From: Solimonas sp. SE-A11
GTDB lineage: Bacteria; Pseudomonadota; Gammaproteobacteria; Nevskiales; Nevskiaceae
Assembly (NCBI RefSeq): GCF_030345715.1
Contig: NZ_JAUASX010000005.1
Location: 157,051 to 221,050, forward strand
Length of the DNA stretch: 64,000 nucleotides
Direction of reading: 5' to 3'
The notes under the pieces are model-generated. The model saw nothing but the letters and a program-made list of their open reading frames with translations, had not been told where the DNA came from and made no database searches. Both the position numbers and the translations under genes were made by a program. Below are positions 1-8,660 of the stretch, piece by piece; position 1 is the first letter of the stretch; every line of letters starts with the position of its first letter.

Positions 1-1
1 C

Positions 2-988
2 GGGCTGTTCGATCCGACGCTGGCCGACGACCGCTACCGCAAGCCCTACGAGACCTGGCTGCATGGGAAAAGCGTGCGCCGGGCGCTAGGTCGCGTGCCG
101 CTGGTTTGTCTGCCGGATGACCATGAGCTGGAGGACAACTGGGAGCCGCTGGCACCGGACGCGCCCGCCGATGCCGCGCAGCGCAACCGGGACGTGCATG
201 AGCGCGGCCTGCGCTACTTCCTGCGCTACCAGCGCCTGCGCTTCACGGCCACGGCCGAGGAGACGCTGGCGGAGCCGCTGTGGCATGCGTTCGAGGCCGA
301 GGGCATCCCGGTGTTCCTGCTCGATACCCGCAGCCGTCGCCAGGGGCGTCATGGCGATACCGGCTTTGGCGCGGCGGGTCTGCTGGGGGCCGAGCAATGG
401 CAGGCCCTGCGCCGCTGGCTGCTGGAGGGGCCACGCGACCGGCCGCGTCTGATCGTGTCGCCGGCCATCTTCCTGCCGCGGCACCGCTATGCCCTGCCGG
501 CACGCCTGGCCTTCGGCCGCGAGGATGCAAGCATCCGGGCCTGCCGCCGCTCCGACGGCTGGGACGGCCACCCGGAAACCCTGCTGTCGCTGCTGGAACT
601 GATCGGCGAACATCAGTTGCGCGGCCTGGTGTTCCTGTCCGGCGACGAGCACTTGGGGGTGTTCACTACCGCCCGCTTGCGACGGCCGGGTTCGAAGCAG
701 GAAATCGCCGTGCATTCGATCCATACGGCGGGCCTTAACACACCTTACCGCTTCGCCAACGCCGACGCGGCCGAACTGGTGCAGGATGAAGTCCTGTCTT
801 TCGAAGGCGTGAGTGGCAGCTGGGAATGCGTGATCGGCAGCCGCGTCTTCGGCGGCGCCGGATTCACGCAGCTGTCGCTGCAGCCACAGACGTCGGGGAG
901 CTGGCAGTTGCACTGCGAATTCAGCACCTGCGAACCCTGTGCGCAGCCGCCGGACCGGGAGGTACTCGAGACCCTGGATCTTTTCTAG
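2..988 (+). CDS. PhoD-like metallophosphatase, C-terminal part
   Basis: The reading frame is open to the left edge, so the 5' end lies outside the window; a GTG at 74 is internal. The protein has the PhoD/alkaline phosphatase D-like pattern: PDDHELEDNW near the visible N-terminus (metal-binding Asp-His), FLLDTRSRR in the middle, and FLSGDEHLGVF towards the C-terminus (another metal-ligand His). Family members are calcium- or iron-dependent phosphodiesterases and monoesterases, often exported; the export signal cannot be seen here. The TAG stop overlaps the stop of the convergent response regulator gene by 4 bp. The family call is good; the substrate is unknown. Confidence 0.8.
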   Translation, partial: GLFDPTLADDRYRKPYETWLHGKSVRRALGRVPLVCLPDDHELEDNWEPLAPDAPADAAQRNRDVHERGLRYFLRYQRLRFTATAEETLAEPLWHAFEAEGIPVFLLDTRSRRQGRHGDTGFGAAGLLGAEQWQALRRWLLEGPRDRPRLIVSPAIFLPRHRYALPARLAFGREDASIRACRRSDGWDGHPETLLSLLELIGEHQLRGLVFLSGDEHLGVFTTARLRRPGSKQEIAVHSIHTAGLNTPYRFANADAAELVQDEVLSFEGVSGSWECVIGSRVFGGAGFTQLSLQPQTSGSWQLHCEFSTCEPCAQPPDREVLETLDLF

Positions 989-1617
989 ATCTTCAGTCCG
1001 AGCCGCGCGGCGGTAAACACCGCCTCGGTGCGATTGCGTACACCCAGCGCGCGGAACGAGGCGGACAGGTGCGCCTTGACCGTCGCCTCGGACACATCCA
1101 TCTCGCGGGCGATCACCTTGTTGGCCTTGCCCTGCATCGCCAGCCTCAGCGTCTCCACCTGGCGCGGCGTCAGCTCGGCCAGCGGGTCACCCGGCTGCTG
1201 CGCCGTGGCGGCCTGCGGTGCGGAACCCAGCAATGCGTGCGGGGGCAGGTAGGTTCCGCCGGCCAGTACCAGGCGCAGCGCGGCCATCATTACCGCGTGG
1301 CTGGAGGTCTTGGGGATGAAGCCGGCGGCACCTTCATCGATGGCCTGCACGATCAGCGCCGGGTTCTCCTCGGCGGACAACACCACGATGGCCGGTTGCT
1401 CGAAGTGTGCGCGCAGGGCGCGCAAGGCATCGAAGCCATGCGTGCCCGGCAGGTGGAAATCGAGCAGGATCACATCCAGCGGCGAACTGGCCGGGTGGGA
1501 CAGGGCGGCATGGCAACTCGGTGCTTCGACGAAGACGACATCCTCGGCCAGGTTGGCCAGCAGCAGCTTGATGCCTTCGCGGAACAGCTCGTGGTCGTCA
1601 ACCAGCAGGATATTCAA
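985..1617 (-). CDS. Response regulator, receiver plus LuxR-type HTH
   Basis: This 210-aa two-domain regulator is of the NarL/FixJ type. The receiver covers about residues 1-120, with the acidic pair D7/D8, phospho-acceptor D53 in LLDFHLPG, the switch Ser at 81 and the conserved Lys at 103. The LuxR HTH covers about 147-206 (LTPRQVETLRL, then SEATVKAHLS). It should bind DNA as a phosphorylation-driven dimer. No histidine kinase gene lies beside it; the neighbours are a phosphatase and pgm, so it is an orphan regulator whose partner and targets cannot be told from here. Confidence 0.93.
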   Translation of the reverse strand: MNILLVDDHELFREGIKLLLANLAEDVVFVEAPSCHAALSHPASSPLDVILLDFHLPGTHGFDALRALRAHFEQPAIVVLSAEENPALIVQAIDEGAAGFIPKTSSHAVMMAALRLVLAGGTYLPPHALLGSAPQAATAQQPGDPLAELTPRQVETLRLAMQGKANKVIAREMDVSEATVKAHLSASFRALGVRNRTEAVFTAARLGLKI

Positions 1618-1702
1618 CGTCGCCCTCCATGGACGGCGTCCATTGTCCGGGTGCGGCGTGCAATTTGCCAGCCTTGGCCGCCCCGGACTCTGGTTCGTGG
1701 AT

Positions 1703-3334
1703 TCAGGTAATCACGCTCGGCGCCTTGCGGCCGGTCAGCTCGCCGATGCGCGTCAGGCGGTCGGCCAGGTTGACCAGCGGCGCCAGCGCGTCCCGAGTGT
1801 CCCAGTTCAGCGCGCTCTCGCGCGTTTCGTAGCGCTCCAGGTACACGCGCAGCGTCGAGCCCTTGGTGCCGGTGCCGGAGAGGCGCAGGATGATGCGCGC
1901 CGCGTCACCGAAGATCACGCGCAGGCCCTGGTTCACGGCAATGCTGTTGTCCACCGGATCGTGGTAGCTGAATTCGTCGGCCTCGCTGATCGTGTAGTCG
2001 CCGAGGCTGCGCCCCGGCAGTTCGGCGAGCTGGTTGGCCAGTGCCTGCATCACGCTGTCGGCGGCGGGGCCGGGCAGCTCATCGTAGTCATGGCGTGCGT
2101 AGTAGTGCCGGCCGAAGCGCTTCCAGTGCCGCTGGGCGATCTCCTTCACCGACAGGCCGGTCACGGCCAGCACGTTGAGCCAGGCCAGCACCGCCCAAAC
2201 GCCATCCTTTTCCCGGGCATGGACGCTGCTGGTGCCAAAGCTCTCTTCGCCGCAGAGCGTCAGCTTGCCGGCATCCAGCAGGTTGGCGAAGAACTTCCAG
2301 CCGGTGGGAGTTTCGTAGAGCGGGATCGCCAGCGCGCTCGCCACCTTGTCGGCGGCACGGCAGGTCGGCATCGAGCGCGCCAGGCCGGCCAGGCCGCGGC
2401 GGTAGCCTGGCAGTTCGTGCAAGTGTGCCGCCAGCATCGCCAGCGAGTCGCCCGGCGAGATGAAGATGTCCTTGCCGAGGATCATGTTGCGGTCGCCGTC
2501 ACCGTCGCTGGCCGCTGCCAGGTCGGGGCCGTTGGCGCTGAAGGCCAGGTCCACCAGCGGCTTGGCATAGATCAGGTTCGGGTCCGGATGACCGCCGCCG
2601 AAATCCTCCAGCGGGCTCGCGTTCTGCACGCTCAGCAGCGGCGCGCCGAGCTGCTCGACGAAGATGCGCTCGGCGTACGGGCCGGTCACGGCATGCATCG
2701 CGTCGAAGCGCAGCGTGTGGCCGCGGCGGAACCAGTCGCGGATGCGGTCGAAGTCGAACAGCTCCTGCATCAGCTGCGAGTAGTCGTCGACGCAGTCGAT
2801 CACCTCGATCTCGGTGCTGCCCAGCGTCTGCAGCCCGCGACGGTCCAGGTCCACCTGTCCGCCCTCATGCGCCCGATAGCGCGCGATCTGCTTGCTGGTC
2901 TCGTAGATGCGGTTGGTGAGGCCCTCACTGGCCTGTCCGCCGCCGGCCACGTTGAACTTGATGCCGAAGTCGCCGTCCGGCCCGGCCGGGTTGTGGCTGG
3001 CGGTGAACAGCAACCCGCCCTGGGCACCGCGCTTGCGGATCAGGTGCGAGGCGGCCGGCGTCGACAGCAGGCCGCCCTGGCCGATGACGATGCGCGCCAC
3101 GCCGTTGCCGGTGGCCACGGCGCAGGCGGTCTGGATTGCCGTGCGGTTGTAATAGCGGCCGTCGCCCCCAATGATCAGGGTGCCGCCGTGCAGTTCCTGC
3201 ACGCAGTCGAAGACCGATTGCAGGAAATTCTCGAGGTAATGCGGCTGCTGAAAGACCGCGACCTTCTTGCGCAGTCCCGCCGTGCCGGATTTCTGGTCGA
3301 GGTAGGGTTTGGTGGAGATTTCGCGGATCGCCAT
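1703..3334 (-). CDS. pgm: Phosphoglucomutase (alpha-D-glucose phosphate-specific)
   Basis: This 543-aa protein interconverts glucose-1-phosphate and glucose-6-phosphate, linking glycolysis to glycogen, trehalose and cell-envelope sugar synthesis. The active-site serine is S113 in TASHNPAGPDGDFG. The metal loop ASDGDGDRN lies near the middle and the sugar-binding CGEESFG follows. The C-terminal phosphate-binding loop is RLSGTGTKGS. Length matches E. coli-type Pgm. The ATG at 3334 is preceded by AGGAG with 6-bp spacing, which fixes the start. It is transcribed divergently from the DUF1249 gene, with only 56 bp between the two starts. Confidence 0.96.
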   Translation of the reverse strand: MAIREISTKPYLDQKSGTAGLRKKVAVFQQPHYLENFLQSVFDCVQELHGGTLIIGGDGRYYNRTAIQTACAVATGNGVARIVIGQGGLLSTPAASHLIRKRGAQGGLLFTASHNPAGPDGDFGIKFNVAGGGQASEGLTNRIYETSKQIARYRAHEGGQVDLDRRGLQTLGSTEIEVIDCVDDYSQLMQELFDFDRIRDWFRRGHTLRFDAMHAVTGPYAERIFVEQLGAPLLSVQNASPLEDFGGGHPDPNLIYAKPLVDLAFSANGPDLAAASDGDGDRNMILGKDIFISPGDSLAMLAAHLHELPGYRRGLAGLARSMPTCRAADKVASALAIPLYETPTGWKFFANLLDAGKLTLCGEESFGTSSVHAREKDGVWAVLAWLNVLAVTGLSVKEIAQRHWKRFGRHYYARHDYDELPGPAADSVMQALANQLAELPGRSLGDYTISEADEFSYHDPVDNSIAVNQGLRVIFGDAARIILRLSGTGTKGSTLRVYLERYETRESALNWDTRDALAPLVNLADRLTRIGELTGRKAPSVIT

Positions 3335-3390
3335 GATGCTCTCCTTTGTTCTGTTTGTCCCAGTCGTGAGCCCTATCTTATAGTCCCCAC

Positions 3391-3885
3391 ATGCAAGCCT
3401 CTACTGGCCATGGTTATGTCTGTCCCTGCTGCGGCAAGCCGCGGCGGCTGGCGCACCTGCTCGATCTGTACGAACGCAACTACCATTTGCTGGAGCGGCT
3501 GATCCCGGAGCTGGAACTGCCGTTCGACGAGGCCGTCTCCCGCAGCCAGAGCGACCTGCCGCTGCATCTGCGCGTGACCGATCGTGATCGCTATACGGTC
3601 AGTTTCAAGCTGTCATACGAATTCGTGGACCAGGACGGCGTACGTCGCCAGCCGGACCTGTGGGTGCGCGTCTACCGTGACGCCGCCGTGGCCGAGGCCC
3701 TGGCCTGCAGCCAGCGGCCGCCCTGGGACGCGACCGAGGAGGGAGACCCCAAGGCGGGTCAGTTCCTCAGCGCGCAGTGGCAGCGCAACCTGACCTTGGG
3801 GAAGTGGCTGGAGTACCTTCTGGAGCACGGTCATGGCTTCAGCCTGGCAGCGCGCCCGCGCATCCTGCCTGCCGCTGCGCTCTGA
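3391..3885 (+). CDS. DUF1249 (YqiB-like) protein
   Basis: This cytoplasmic 164-aa protein resembles the DUF1249/YqiB family: a short Cys pair near the N-terminus (CPCCGK), then YERNYHLLERLIPE and DRYTVSFKLSYEF, and the WVRVYRDAAVAEAL segment that is typical of the family. No biochemical function is established. YqiB often sits near a cyclic-AMP phosphodiesterase gene in enterobacteria; that context is missing here. It shares a 56-bp divergent region with pgm and ends 24 bp before the convergent SGNH hydrolase. Confidence 0.8.
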   Translation: MQASTGHGYVCPCCGKPRRLAHLLDLYERNYHLLERLIPELELPFDEAVSRSQSDLPLHLRVTDRDRYTVSFKLSYEFVDQDGVRRQPDLWVRVYRDAAVAEALACSQRPPWDATEEGDPKAGQFLSAQWQRNLTLGKWLEYLLEHGHGFSLAARPRILPAAAL

Positions 3886-3909
3886 TCCCGCCGCGATCGG
3901 CGGGCGGCG

Positions 3910-4557
3910 TTACACGGCTCCGGCCTTCTTCAGCAGACCCGCGATCTTCTCCGCCATTTGCCGGTAACCCTGGGCATTGGGATGGATCTGGTCCGACTTC
4001 AGGCTGCGGTCGCCCAGCACCTCGGCGATGACCCGGTTCTCGATCGGCAAGCCATGCTCCTGCGCCAGCGCCGCGTAGCCGGGCTCGGCCTGCAGCGACA
4101 GCAGCTTCGGCTCCGGCACGCCCAGCAGGATCAGGGGAATGCCGCGCCCGCGGATTTCCTGGATCATGGCACTGAGGTTGGCGCGCATCTGGGCGCGGTC
4201 CATCTGTCGCAGCATGTCGTTGCCGCCCAGGCAGAGGATCACCAGCCCCGGTTCGGTTTCGTCCAGGATTTCGGGCAGGCGCTCGCGCCCTTCCGCGGTG
4301 GTTTCGCCCGGCACGCCGGCGTTCACCACCTTGCGGCCGATCAGGCCCGCCAGCACCGCTGGATAGCTCTGGCGCGGGTTGGCGCCGGTGCCATAGGTCA
4401 GGCTGTCGCCAAAGGCCAGCACCACGGCATCCTGCGGCAGGGCCGGAAGCCTGGGCGTCTTGTCGCTACAGGCAACGAGCAGCAGCAGGGCTTGCAGCAT
4501 CAGCAGGCTGCCCGCCAGACTGCGGAAATCAATCATCCCTTTACGGAAGCCGCGCAT
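3910..4557 (-). CDS. SGNH-family esterase lipoprotein (TesA/arylesterase type)
   Basis: This is a GDSL/SGNH hydrolase of up to 215 aa. Block I is [10 protein letters not shown] (nucleophilic Ser), block III is CLGGNDML, and block V is [10 protein letters not shown] (catalytic Asp and His). The N-terminus carries a hydrophobic stretch ending LLLVACSDK, a lipobox, so the mature enzyme is probably a periplasmic membrane-anchored lipoprotein. The start is uncertain: the ATG at 4557 overlaps the start codon of the divergent gamma carbonic anhydrase, and a second ATG at 4536 gives a more usual signal peptide. Thioesterase, arylesterase or lysophospholipase activity is possible. Confidence 0.88.
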   Translation of the reverse strand: MRGFRKGMIDFRSLAGSLLMLQALLLLVACSDKTPRLPALPQDAVVLAFGDSLTYGTGANPRQSYPAVLAGLIGRKVVNAGVPGETTAEGRERLPEILDETEPGLVILCLGGNDMLRQMDRAQMRANLSAMIQEIRGRGIPLILLGVPEPKLLSLQAEPGYAALAQEHGLPIENRVIAEVLGDRSLKSDQIHPNAQGYRQMAEKIAGLLKKAGAV

Positions 4558-5083
4558 GATCTACGCCCTCGATGGACGGGAGCCCCAGTTTAAGGGGGAT
4601 TGCTGGGTTGCACCCAATGCCACGCTGATCGGTGCGGTAACCTTGGAACACAACGCCAGCGTCTGGTTCAACGCCGTGCTGCGTGGCGATTGCGACGAGA
4701 TTGTGATCGGCGAGAACAGCAACGTGCAGGATGGCTCGGTGCTCCATACCGATCCCGGCATCCGCCTCACCATCGGCCGTGACTGCACCATCGGCCACCT
4801 GGTGATGCTCCACGGCTGCGAGATCGGTGACAACTCGCTGGTCGGCATCGGCTCGGTGATCCTCAACCGCGTGAAGATCGGGCGCAACAGCATCGTCGGC
4901 GCCAAGTCGCTGATCCCGGAAGGCAAGACCTTCCCGGACAACTCGCTGATCATGGGTTCGCCGGCCAAGGTAGTGCGCGAGCTTGGCGAGCAGGAGACGG
5001 CGTTCCTGAAGCTGCAGGCCCAGCACTACGTGCAGAACGCACAGCGCTATAAGGCCAAGCTGCAGTCGGTTAAGAGGGGCTGA
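4556..5083 (+). CDS. Gamma carbonic anhydrase-like hexapeptide-repeat protein (YrdA/PaaY type)
   Basis: From the ATG at 4556 (GGAAG 6 bp upstream) the protein has 175 residues built of hexapeptide repeats forming a left-handed beta helix. Zinc-ligand histidines are visible in [17 protein letters not shown] and the adjoining repeats. It ends in the short helix usual for the family ([16 protein letters not shown]). Members are trimeric and zinc-dependent; only some show carbonic anhydrase activity. An upstream in-frame extension lies inside the SGNH gene and is not likely coding. The two divergent genes overlap by 2 bp at their start codons if the outer SGNH start is used. Confidence 0.9.
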   Translation: MIYALDGREPQFKGDCWVAPNATLIGAVTLEHNASVWFNAVLRGDCDEIVIGENSNVQDGSVLHTDPGIRLTIGRDCTIGHLVMLHGCEIGDNSLVGIGSVILNRVKIGRNSIVGAKSLIPEGKTFPDNSLIMGSPAKVVRELGEQETAFLKLQAQHYVQNAQRYKAKLQSVKRG

Positions 5084-5103
5084 TCACCGCTGTCCCCTGC
5101 GAG

Positions 5104-5601
5104 CTAGTCGCTGCCATCCTTCGGATAGAGGTACTGGCGCAGCTTGCCCAGTCCCGGGCCGGCATCGCGCCAGTGTTCGATCTCCAGCGCCACCTGCACC
5201 ACCGCGCAGGTCGGCACCTCGTCGAAGGGGCAGGGTGCCAGCAATCCCGCGAGCTGGCTGAAACCCGGATTGTGGCCGAACAGCATCACGTGGCGGTCGC
5301 AGTCGTCGAGTTGGTTCAGGATCTGCACCAGCGTTGCCGGTGACGCTTCGTAGATGCGCGGCTGCAGCTGGATTTCCTCGCGTCCCAGGGCGAAGGCGTC
5401 GGCGAAGAGGTGCGCGGTGGTGATCGCTCGCAAGGCGGGGCTCGACACCAGCCGGTCGGGGATGCCCAGCAGCCGGCGCGCGCGCTGTGCCATCGCTGGC
5501 GCATCGCGACGCCCGCGTTCATTCAGCGGGCGCTCGAAGTCGCTCAACTCCTCGTAGTCCCAGGAGGACTTGGCGTGACGCACCAGGCTCAGCAGTCGCA
5601 T
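5104..5601 (-). CDS. sixA: SixA-type histidine phosphatase
   Basis: A histidine phosphatase-superfamily protein of 165 aa. The N-terminal LVRHAKSSW holds the catalytic His (RHA form, typical of SixA) and LFGHNPGFSQL holds the second catalytic His. SixA proteins dephosphorylate phosphohistidine, for example on Hpt domains or PTS proteins. The start at 5601 is chosen because AGAGGAAG stands just upstream; an ATG at 5628 gives nine extra unconserved residues. The partner phosphoprotein is not in the window. Confidence 0.87.
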   Translation of the reverse strand: MRLLSLVRHAKSSWDYEELSDFERPLNERGRRDAPAMAQRARRLLGIPDRLVSSPALRAITTAHLFADAFALGREEIQLQPRIYEASPATLVQILNQLDDCDRHVMLFGHNPGFSQLAGLLAPCPFDEVPTCAVVQVALEIEHWRDAGPGLGKLRQYLYPKDGSD

Positions 5602-5670
5602 TTCTTCCTCTAGGGGTTCGGCGGCCATCGCAAGCGTATCGCAAGCAGGTGTTGGTGCGTCACCGTATTC

Positions 5671-6384
5671 CTACGAGGAGCTTGTGCTCAGGTAGATATC
5701 GAAGCGCGCCTGCGTGCCGCGTTGCTCCAGCGAAGGCTTGCGGGCGGCCATCCAGGGGGCGTTCAGCGGCCGCTTCACCGCCACGCGCAGGCGCGCCGCC
5801 TGCAGCGCCGGCTCCAGCAGGGCGTCGGCATCCTCGTCGGCGCCGGCCAGGTCGCGGAAGATCTGCATCTCCTTCTGCGGCAGCGCGGTCTTGCCGCTGT
5901 GCGGGTACATCGGGTCCAGGTAGACGCTGTCCCAGCGGCCCTCGCCCAGAACCAGCGCTGCGTTGCCGCGGCGCAGTTCGATACGTGCCGCTATCGGCGC
6001 TAGCGCCGGGTCGGCCAGCGCGCGCCGGTGTGCGTCGGCCAGCAGGTCGGCGATCTGCGGCTGGCGCTCCACCAGCGTCACGCGGGCACCCAGTGACGCC
6101 AGCGTGAAGGCGTCGCGGCCCAGGCCGCCGGTGGCATCCAGGATGTCCAGTTCGGGCCGCTTGGCCAGGCCCAGCGCGCGGGCCAGCAGTTGCTTGCGTC
6201 CGCCGGCGATGCGCCGGCGCTGTTCGCTGCTGCCCCAGTCGATCCAGATCGCGCCGTAGTCCGGGCGATGCAGCGCGCGCAGTTCCAGGCGTCCCTGGTT
6301 CTCCTGCAGCGCAAACGAAAAACCCCGGGCATCGCTGCCCAGGGCTTGTTCGGCACCGATCGCGGGATCAGAGCTTGGAGGCAT
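5671..6384 (-). CDS. rsmJ: 16S rRNA (guanine1516-N2)-methyltransferase
   Basis: This 237-aa SAM-dependent methyltransferase matches RsmJ (YhiQ). The SAM-binding motif is LDATGGLGRDAF, followed by VTLVERQPQIADLL. The motif IV equivalent DPMYPHSGK is characteristic of the family, as is VAVKRPLNAPW near the C-terminus. It methylates G1516 of 16S rRNA in the small subunit. Its start overlaps the end of the SCP2 gene by 17 bp, so the two are probably translationally coupled. Confidence 0.92.
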   Translation of the reverse strand: MPPSSDPAIGAEQALGSDARGFSFALQENQGRLELRALHRPDYGAIWIDWGSSEQRRRIAGGRKQLLARALGLAKRPELDILDATGGLGRDAFTLASLGARVTLVERQPQIADLLADAHRRALADPALAPIAARIELRRGNAALVLGEGRWDSVYLDPMYPHSGKTALPQKEMQIFRDLAGADEDADALLEPALQAARLRVAVKRPLNAPWMAARKPSLEQRGTQARFDIYLSTSSS

Positions 6385-6682
6385 CGAAGAAGCTGGCCAT
6401 GCGCTGCGCCAGCATCAGGTCGCCGTCGACCTGCAGCTTGCCGGTCATGAAAGCGGTCATGCCGTTGAGCTCGCCCTTCATCAGCGCGATCAGGTCGTCG
6501 TCTTCCATGGTGATGGTCAGGTCGGCGGTGCCGGCGGTGCCGTCGTTGACCGCGCAGGTGCCGTTGTTGATCACGACATTGACCGGCTTGGAGCAGACGA
6601 AGTTGATCGTGCAGTTGGTGCCCGAGGCTTCGGCGGCGTTGAACGCGGACGGCAGCTTCTTCAGGAAGTCGGCGGCGGACAT
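6368..6682 (-). CDS. SCP2 sterol-binding domain protein
   Basis: From the ATG at 6682 (GGAG 8 bp upstream) this is a single 104-aa SCP2 domain: an N-terminal helix (SAADFLKKLPSAFN), a beta sheet (CTINFVCSKPVNVVI), then DLTITMEDDDLIALMKGELN and a C-terminal helix around QRMASFFDASKL. SCP2 domains bind lipids or acyl chains in a hydrophobic tunnel. The exact bacterial role is unknown. Its 3' end overlaps rsmJ by 17 bp. Confidence 0.88.
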   Translation of the reverse strand: MSAADFLKKLPSAFNAAEASGTNCTINFVCSKPVNVVINNGTCAVNDGTAGTADLTITMEDDDLIALMKGELNGMTAFMTGKLQVDGDLMLAQRMASFFDASKL

Positions 6683-6778
6683 GGTGTTCTCCAGAGTGTG
6701 GTAATTGTAAGGCCCCGGATCGTAAACCCGGCGCGCCGGTCTGGCAATTTCAGATCGTGCGGCAAGGGACAAGGCGCA

Positions 6779-7039
6779 TTACTGCCCCGGTTCCAGGCTG
6801 CCCGACAAGTGTTTCAGGAGTCTTTCGGCCAGGGCATCGTCCAGCAGGACGATGTTGACGCTGTTGCGATAGACCCGGTCCTGCGTACGCAGTTCACCAA
6901 TGAGTGTGTCGTCGCGCCCCGGCCACAGCAGCAGGAAGTCCTGTCCCTCGCGCAGGCCGGGCTCCAGCCGCTTGAAGGCGCGGAAGGCGGCGCCCTTGGC
7001 CTGCCCGGTGGCCTCATCCAGCTCGCGGAAAGTCTTCAA
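6779..7039 (-). CDS. Small hypothetical protein
   Basis: An 86-aa protein that I do not recognise. It is rich in charged residues and begins KTFRELDEATGQAKG; the segment RAFKRLEPGLREGQDF looks helical and could be a small DNA- or protein-binding fold. The start is a TTG at 7039, seven bases after the stop of the thioesterase upstream, with no strong ribosome-binding site; this spacing suggests expression by coupling in the same operon. The reading frame has gammaproteobacterial codon use and no better overlapping alternative, which supports it as real. Confidence 0.6.
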   Translation of the reverse strand: MKTFRELDEATGQAKGAAFRAFKRLEPGLREGQDFLLLWPGRDDTLIGELRTQDRVYRNSVNIVLLDDALAERLLKHLSGSLEPGQ

Positions 7040-7046
7040 GCGGGTT

Positions 7047-7517
7047 TCAGTCCGGCGTCATCAGCAGGAAATGCGCGCGGGCAACCGCCACCGGACGCTC
7101 CTGCGACTTCTGCCAGCAGCGGATCGTGGCCTGTGCCACGCGGCTGCCCATGCGGCCGATCTCGCAGTCGGCGTACAGCTCCTCGGTGCGCGCCGGCAGC
7201 AGGTAGTCAATCGAGAAGTCGATGCTCTTGGGTACGCGCGCAGTATCCAGTTGGTAGAGCAGGTGCAGCACCGCGGCATTTTCCATGAAGGCCGCGGTGA
7301 TGCCGCCGTGCAGGGCCGGCAGGCGTGGGTTGCCGATCAGATTCTCCCGGAAGGGCAGGGTCGCGCGCGGCTTGCCCTCGTGCAGCGACAACTGCACGCC
7401 CAGGTACTTCGCATAGGGAACCGTGGCGACCAGCACCGAGAAATCTCCGCTTTCGCGGGCCAGGCGGCGGGCCTCGCCGAAGGGATCGGCCGCGGATTCG
7501 ATCAGTGGTTCGCTCAT
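7047..7517 (-). CDS. PaaI-type hotdog thioesterase (second of pair)
   Basis: A 156-aa single hotdog-fold protein. The ALHGGITAAFMENAAVL segment is the central helix motif (HGG) of PaaI/4HBT thioesterases, and SIDFSIDYLLPAR is the following strand pattern. It probably hydrolyses acyl-CoA; the substrate is unknown. Its ATG overlaps the stop of the preceding thioesterase in an ATGA arrangement (7514-7517), so translation is coupled. The frame stays open far upstream, but that extension is antisense to other genes and not coding. Confidence 0.88.
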   Translation of the reverse strand: MSEPLIESAADPFGEARRLARESGDFSVLVATVPYAKYLGVQLSLHEGKPRATLPFRENLIGNPRLPALHGGITAAFMENAAVLHLLYQLDTARVPKSIDFSIDYLLPARTEELYADCEIGRMGSRVAQATIRCWQKSQERPVAVARAHFLLMTPD

Positions 7518-7969
7518 GTGCGGGCCTCCGGCTTCCAGGGCTTGCCGGTCGACGAGCGCATGAACGCCGATTGGCTGATCGCCACCGGCTGCTCGCGGTC
7601 GTCCTGCCAGACCGTGGCGCGCACGAAGGCGATGTGCGTCGTCATGCGGAAGCACTCGGCGCGGCAGTACAGGTCCTTGTCGCGCAGGGCCGGGCGCAGG
7701 TAGTCCATGCGCAGGTCCAGCGTGGCGATGGTCTCCGGCACCGGCGTCGCGGCCAATACGGCCAGGCCACAGCTGCTGTCCACCAGCACGGTGATGGGGC
7801 CGGTGTGCAGCACGCCGCGGATCGGGTCGCCGACCCATTCCTCGCGGAAGGGCAAGCACAGTTCCACGCCCTCCGGCGAGCCCCGGACCAGGCTTAGCCC
7901 GCACTCGCGCATGTGCGGGATGTAGCCCAGGAAGGCGGCCGCGATGGTTTCCAGGTTGGGGGTGGTCAT
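7514..7969 (-). CDS. PaaI-type hotdog thioesterase (first of pair)
   Basis: From the ATG at 7969 this is a 151-aa hotdog-fold protein with VLHTGPITVLVDSSCGLAVL as central helix and TLDLRMDYLRPA as the next strand. It is a diverged paralogue of the downstream gene, with which it overlaps by ATGA. The position usually held by HGG reads HTG here, so activity may differ from the partner; the two could work as a hetero-oligomer, which is inference. It is divergent from the Nudix gene with 58 bp between starts. Confidence 0.86.
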   Translation of the reverse strand: MTTPNLETIAAAFLGYIPHMRECGLSLVRGSPEGVELCLPFREEWVGDPIRGVLHTGPITVLVDSSCGLAVLAATPVPETIATLDLRMDYLRPALRDKDLYCRAECFRMTTHIAFVRATVWQDDREQPVAISQSAFMRSSTGKPWKPEART

Positions 7970-8027
7970 GCCGTAAGTGTAGGTGAAGGGGGTAAACTCG
8001 CGAACAGAAATCGATACTCCGGTAATC

Positions 8028-8660
8028 ATGATGACCGACTGGGAGCCGCGCCTGCGCCGCGCGCTGGCCGACACGTCCGAGCAGCCGCCGCGGCCGATGT
8101 CGCGCCTGGAACTGCCACTGAACATGGACAAGCTGCTGCTGACGCCGGCGCTGCTGAAATCGCTGCGCCCGGCCGCCGTGCTGGCGCCGGTGATCCGGCG
8201 CCAGCACGGCCTGACCATGATGCTCACGGTGCGCTCCGACCGCCTGCGCTCGCACAAGGGGCAGATCAGCTTCCCCGGCGGGCGCCGTGACGAGGGCGAT
8301 GCCAGCGCCGCCGCCAACGCCCTGCGCGAGGCCGAGGAGGAAGTGGGCCTGCCGCCGGCCAGCGTCGAGGTGCTGGGCTACCTGGACGACTACCCGACCA
8401 TGACCCGCTACCTGGTGACCCCGGTGGTCGGCATCGTCAGCGGCGAGCCCGAAATCCGGCCCTGCGAGGACGAGGTAGCGGAGGTGTTCGAGGCGCCGCT
8501 GGACTTCGTGCTGGACCTGCGCAATTTCGAACACAAGCTGCTGTCCCGCGAGGGGCTCAATGTGCCGTTCTTCGAGCTCAACTTTGGTCGCCACCGCATC
8601 TGGGGCGCCACTGCCGGCATGCTGTGGAACCTGGCCAACAAGGTGGCGGAGACGGCATGA
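8028..8660 (+). CDS. nudL: Nudix hydrolase, CoA pyrophosphatase
   Basis: About 210 aa. The Nudix box (GX5EX7REUXEEXGU) is read as the GGRRDEGDASAAAN part followed by LREAEEEVGLP. The preceding segment KGQISFPGG is the signature of the CoA-pyrophosphatase subgroup (NudL/YeaB), which cleaves CoA to phosphopantetheine and 3',5'-ADP. Two adjacent ATGs (8028 and 8031) are possible starts. The stop overlaps the start of the MazG-like gene (ATGA at 8657-8660), forming an operon. Confidence 0.92.
   Translation: MMTDWEPRLRRALADTSEQPPRPMSRLELPLNMDKLLLTPALLKSLRPAAVLAPVIRRQHGLTMMLTVRSDRLRSHKGQISFPGGRRDEGDASAAANALREAEEEVGLPPASVEVLGYLDDYPTMTRYLVTPVVGIVSGEPEIRPCEDEVAEVFEAPLDFVLDLRNFEHKLLSREGLNVPFFELNFGRHRIWGATAGMLWNLANKVAETA

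Noticed and set aside
1310..3502. A 730-codon open frame antisense to pgm
   Set aside because: A high-GC shadow of a clearly identified gene; low-complexity Ala/Gly/Val/Arg product.
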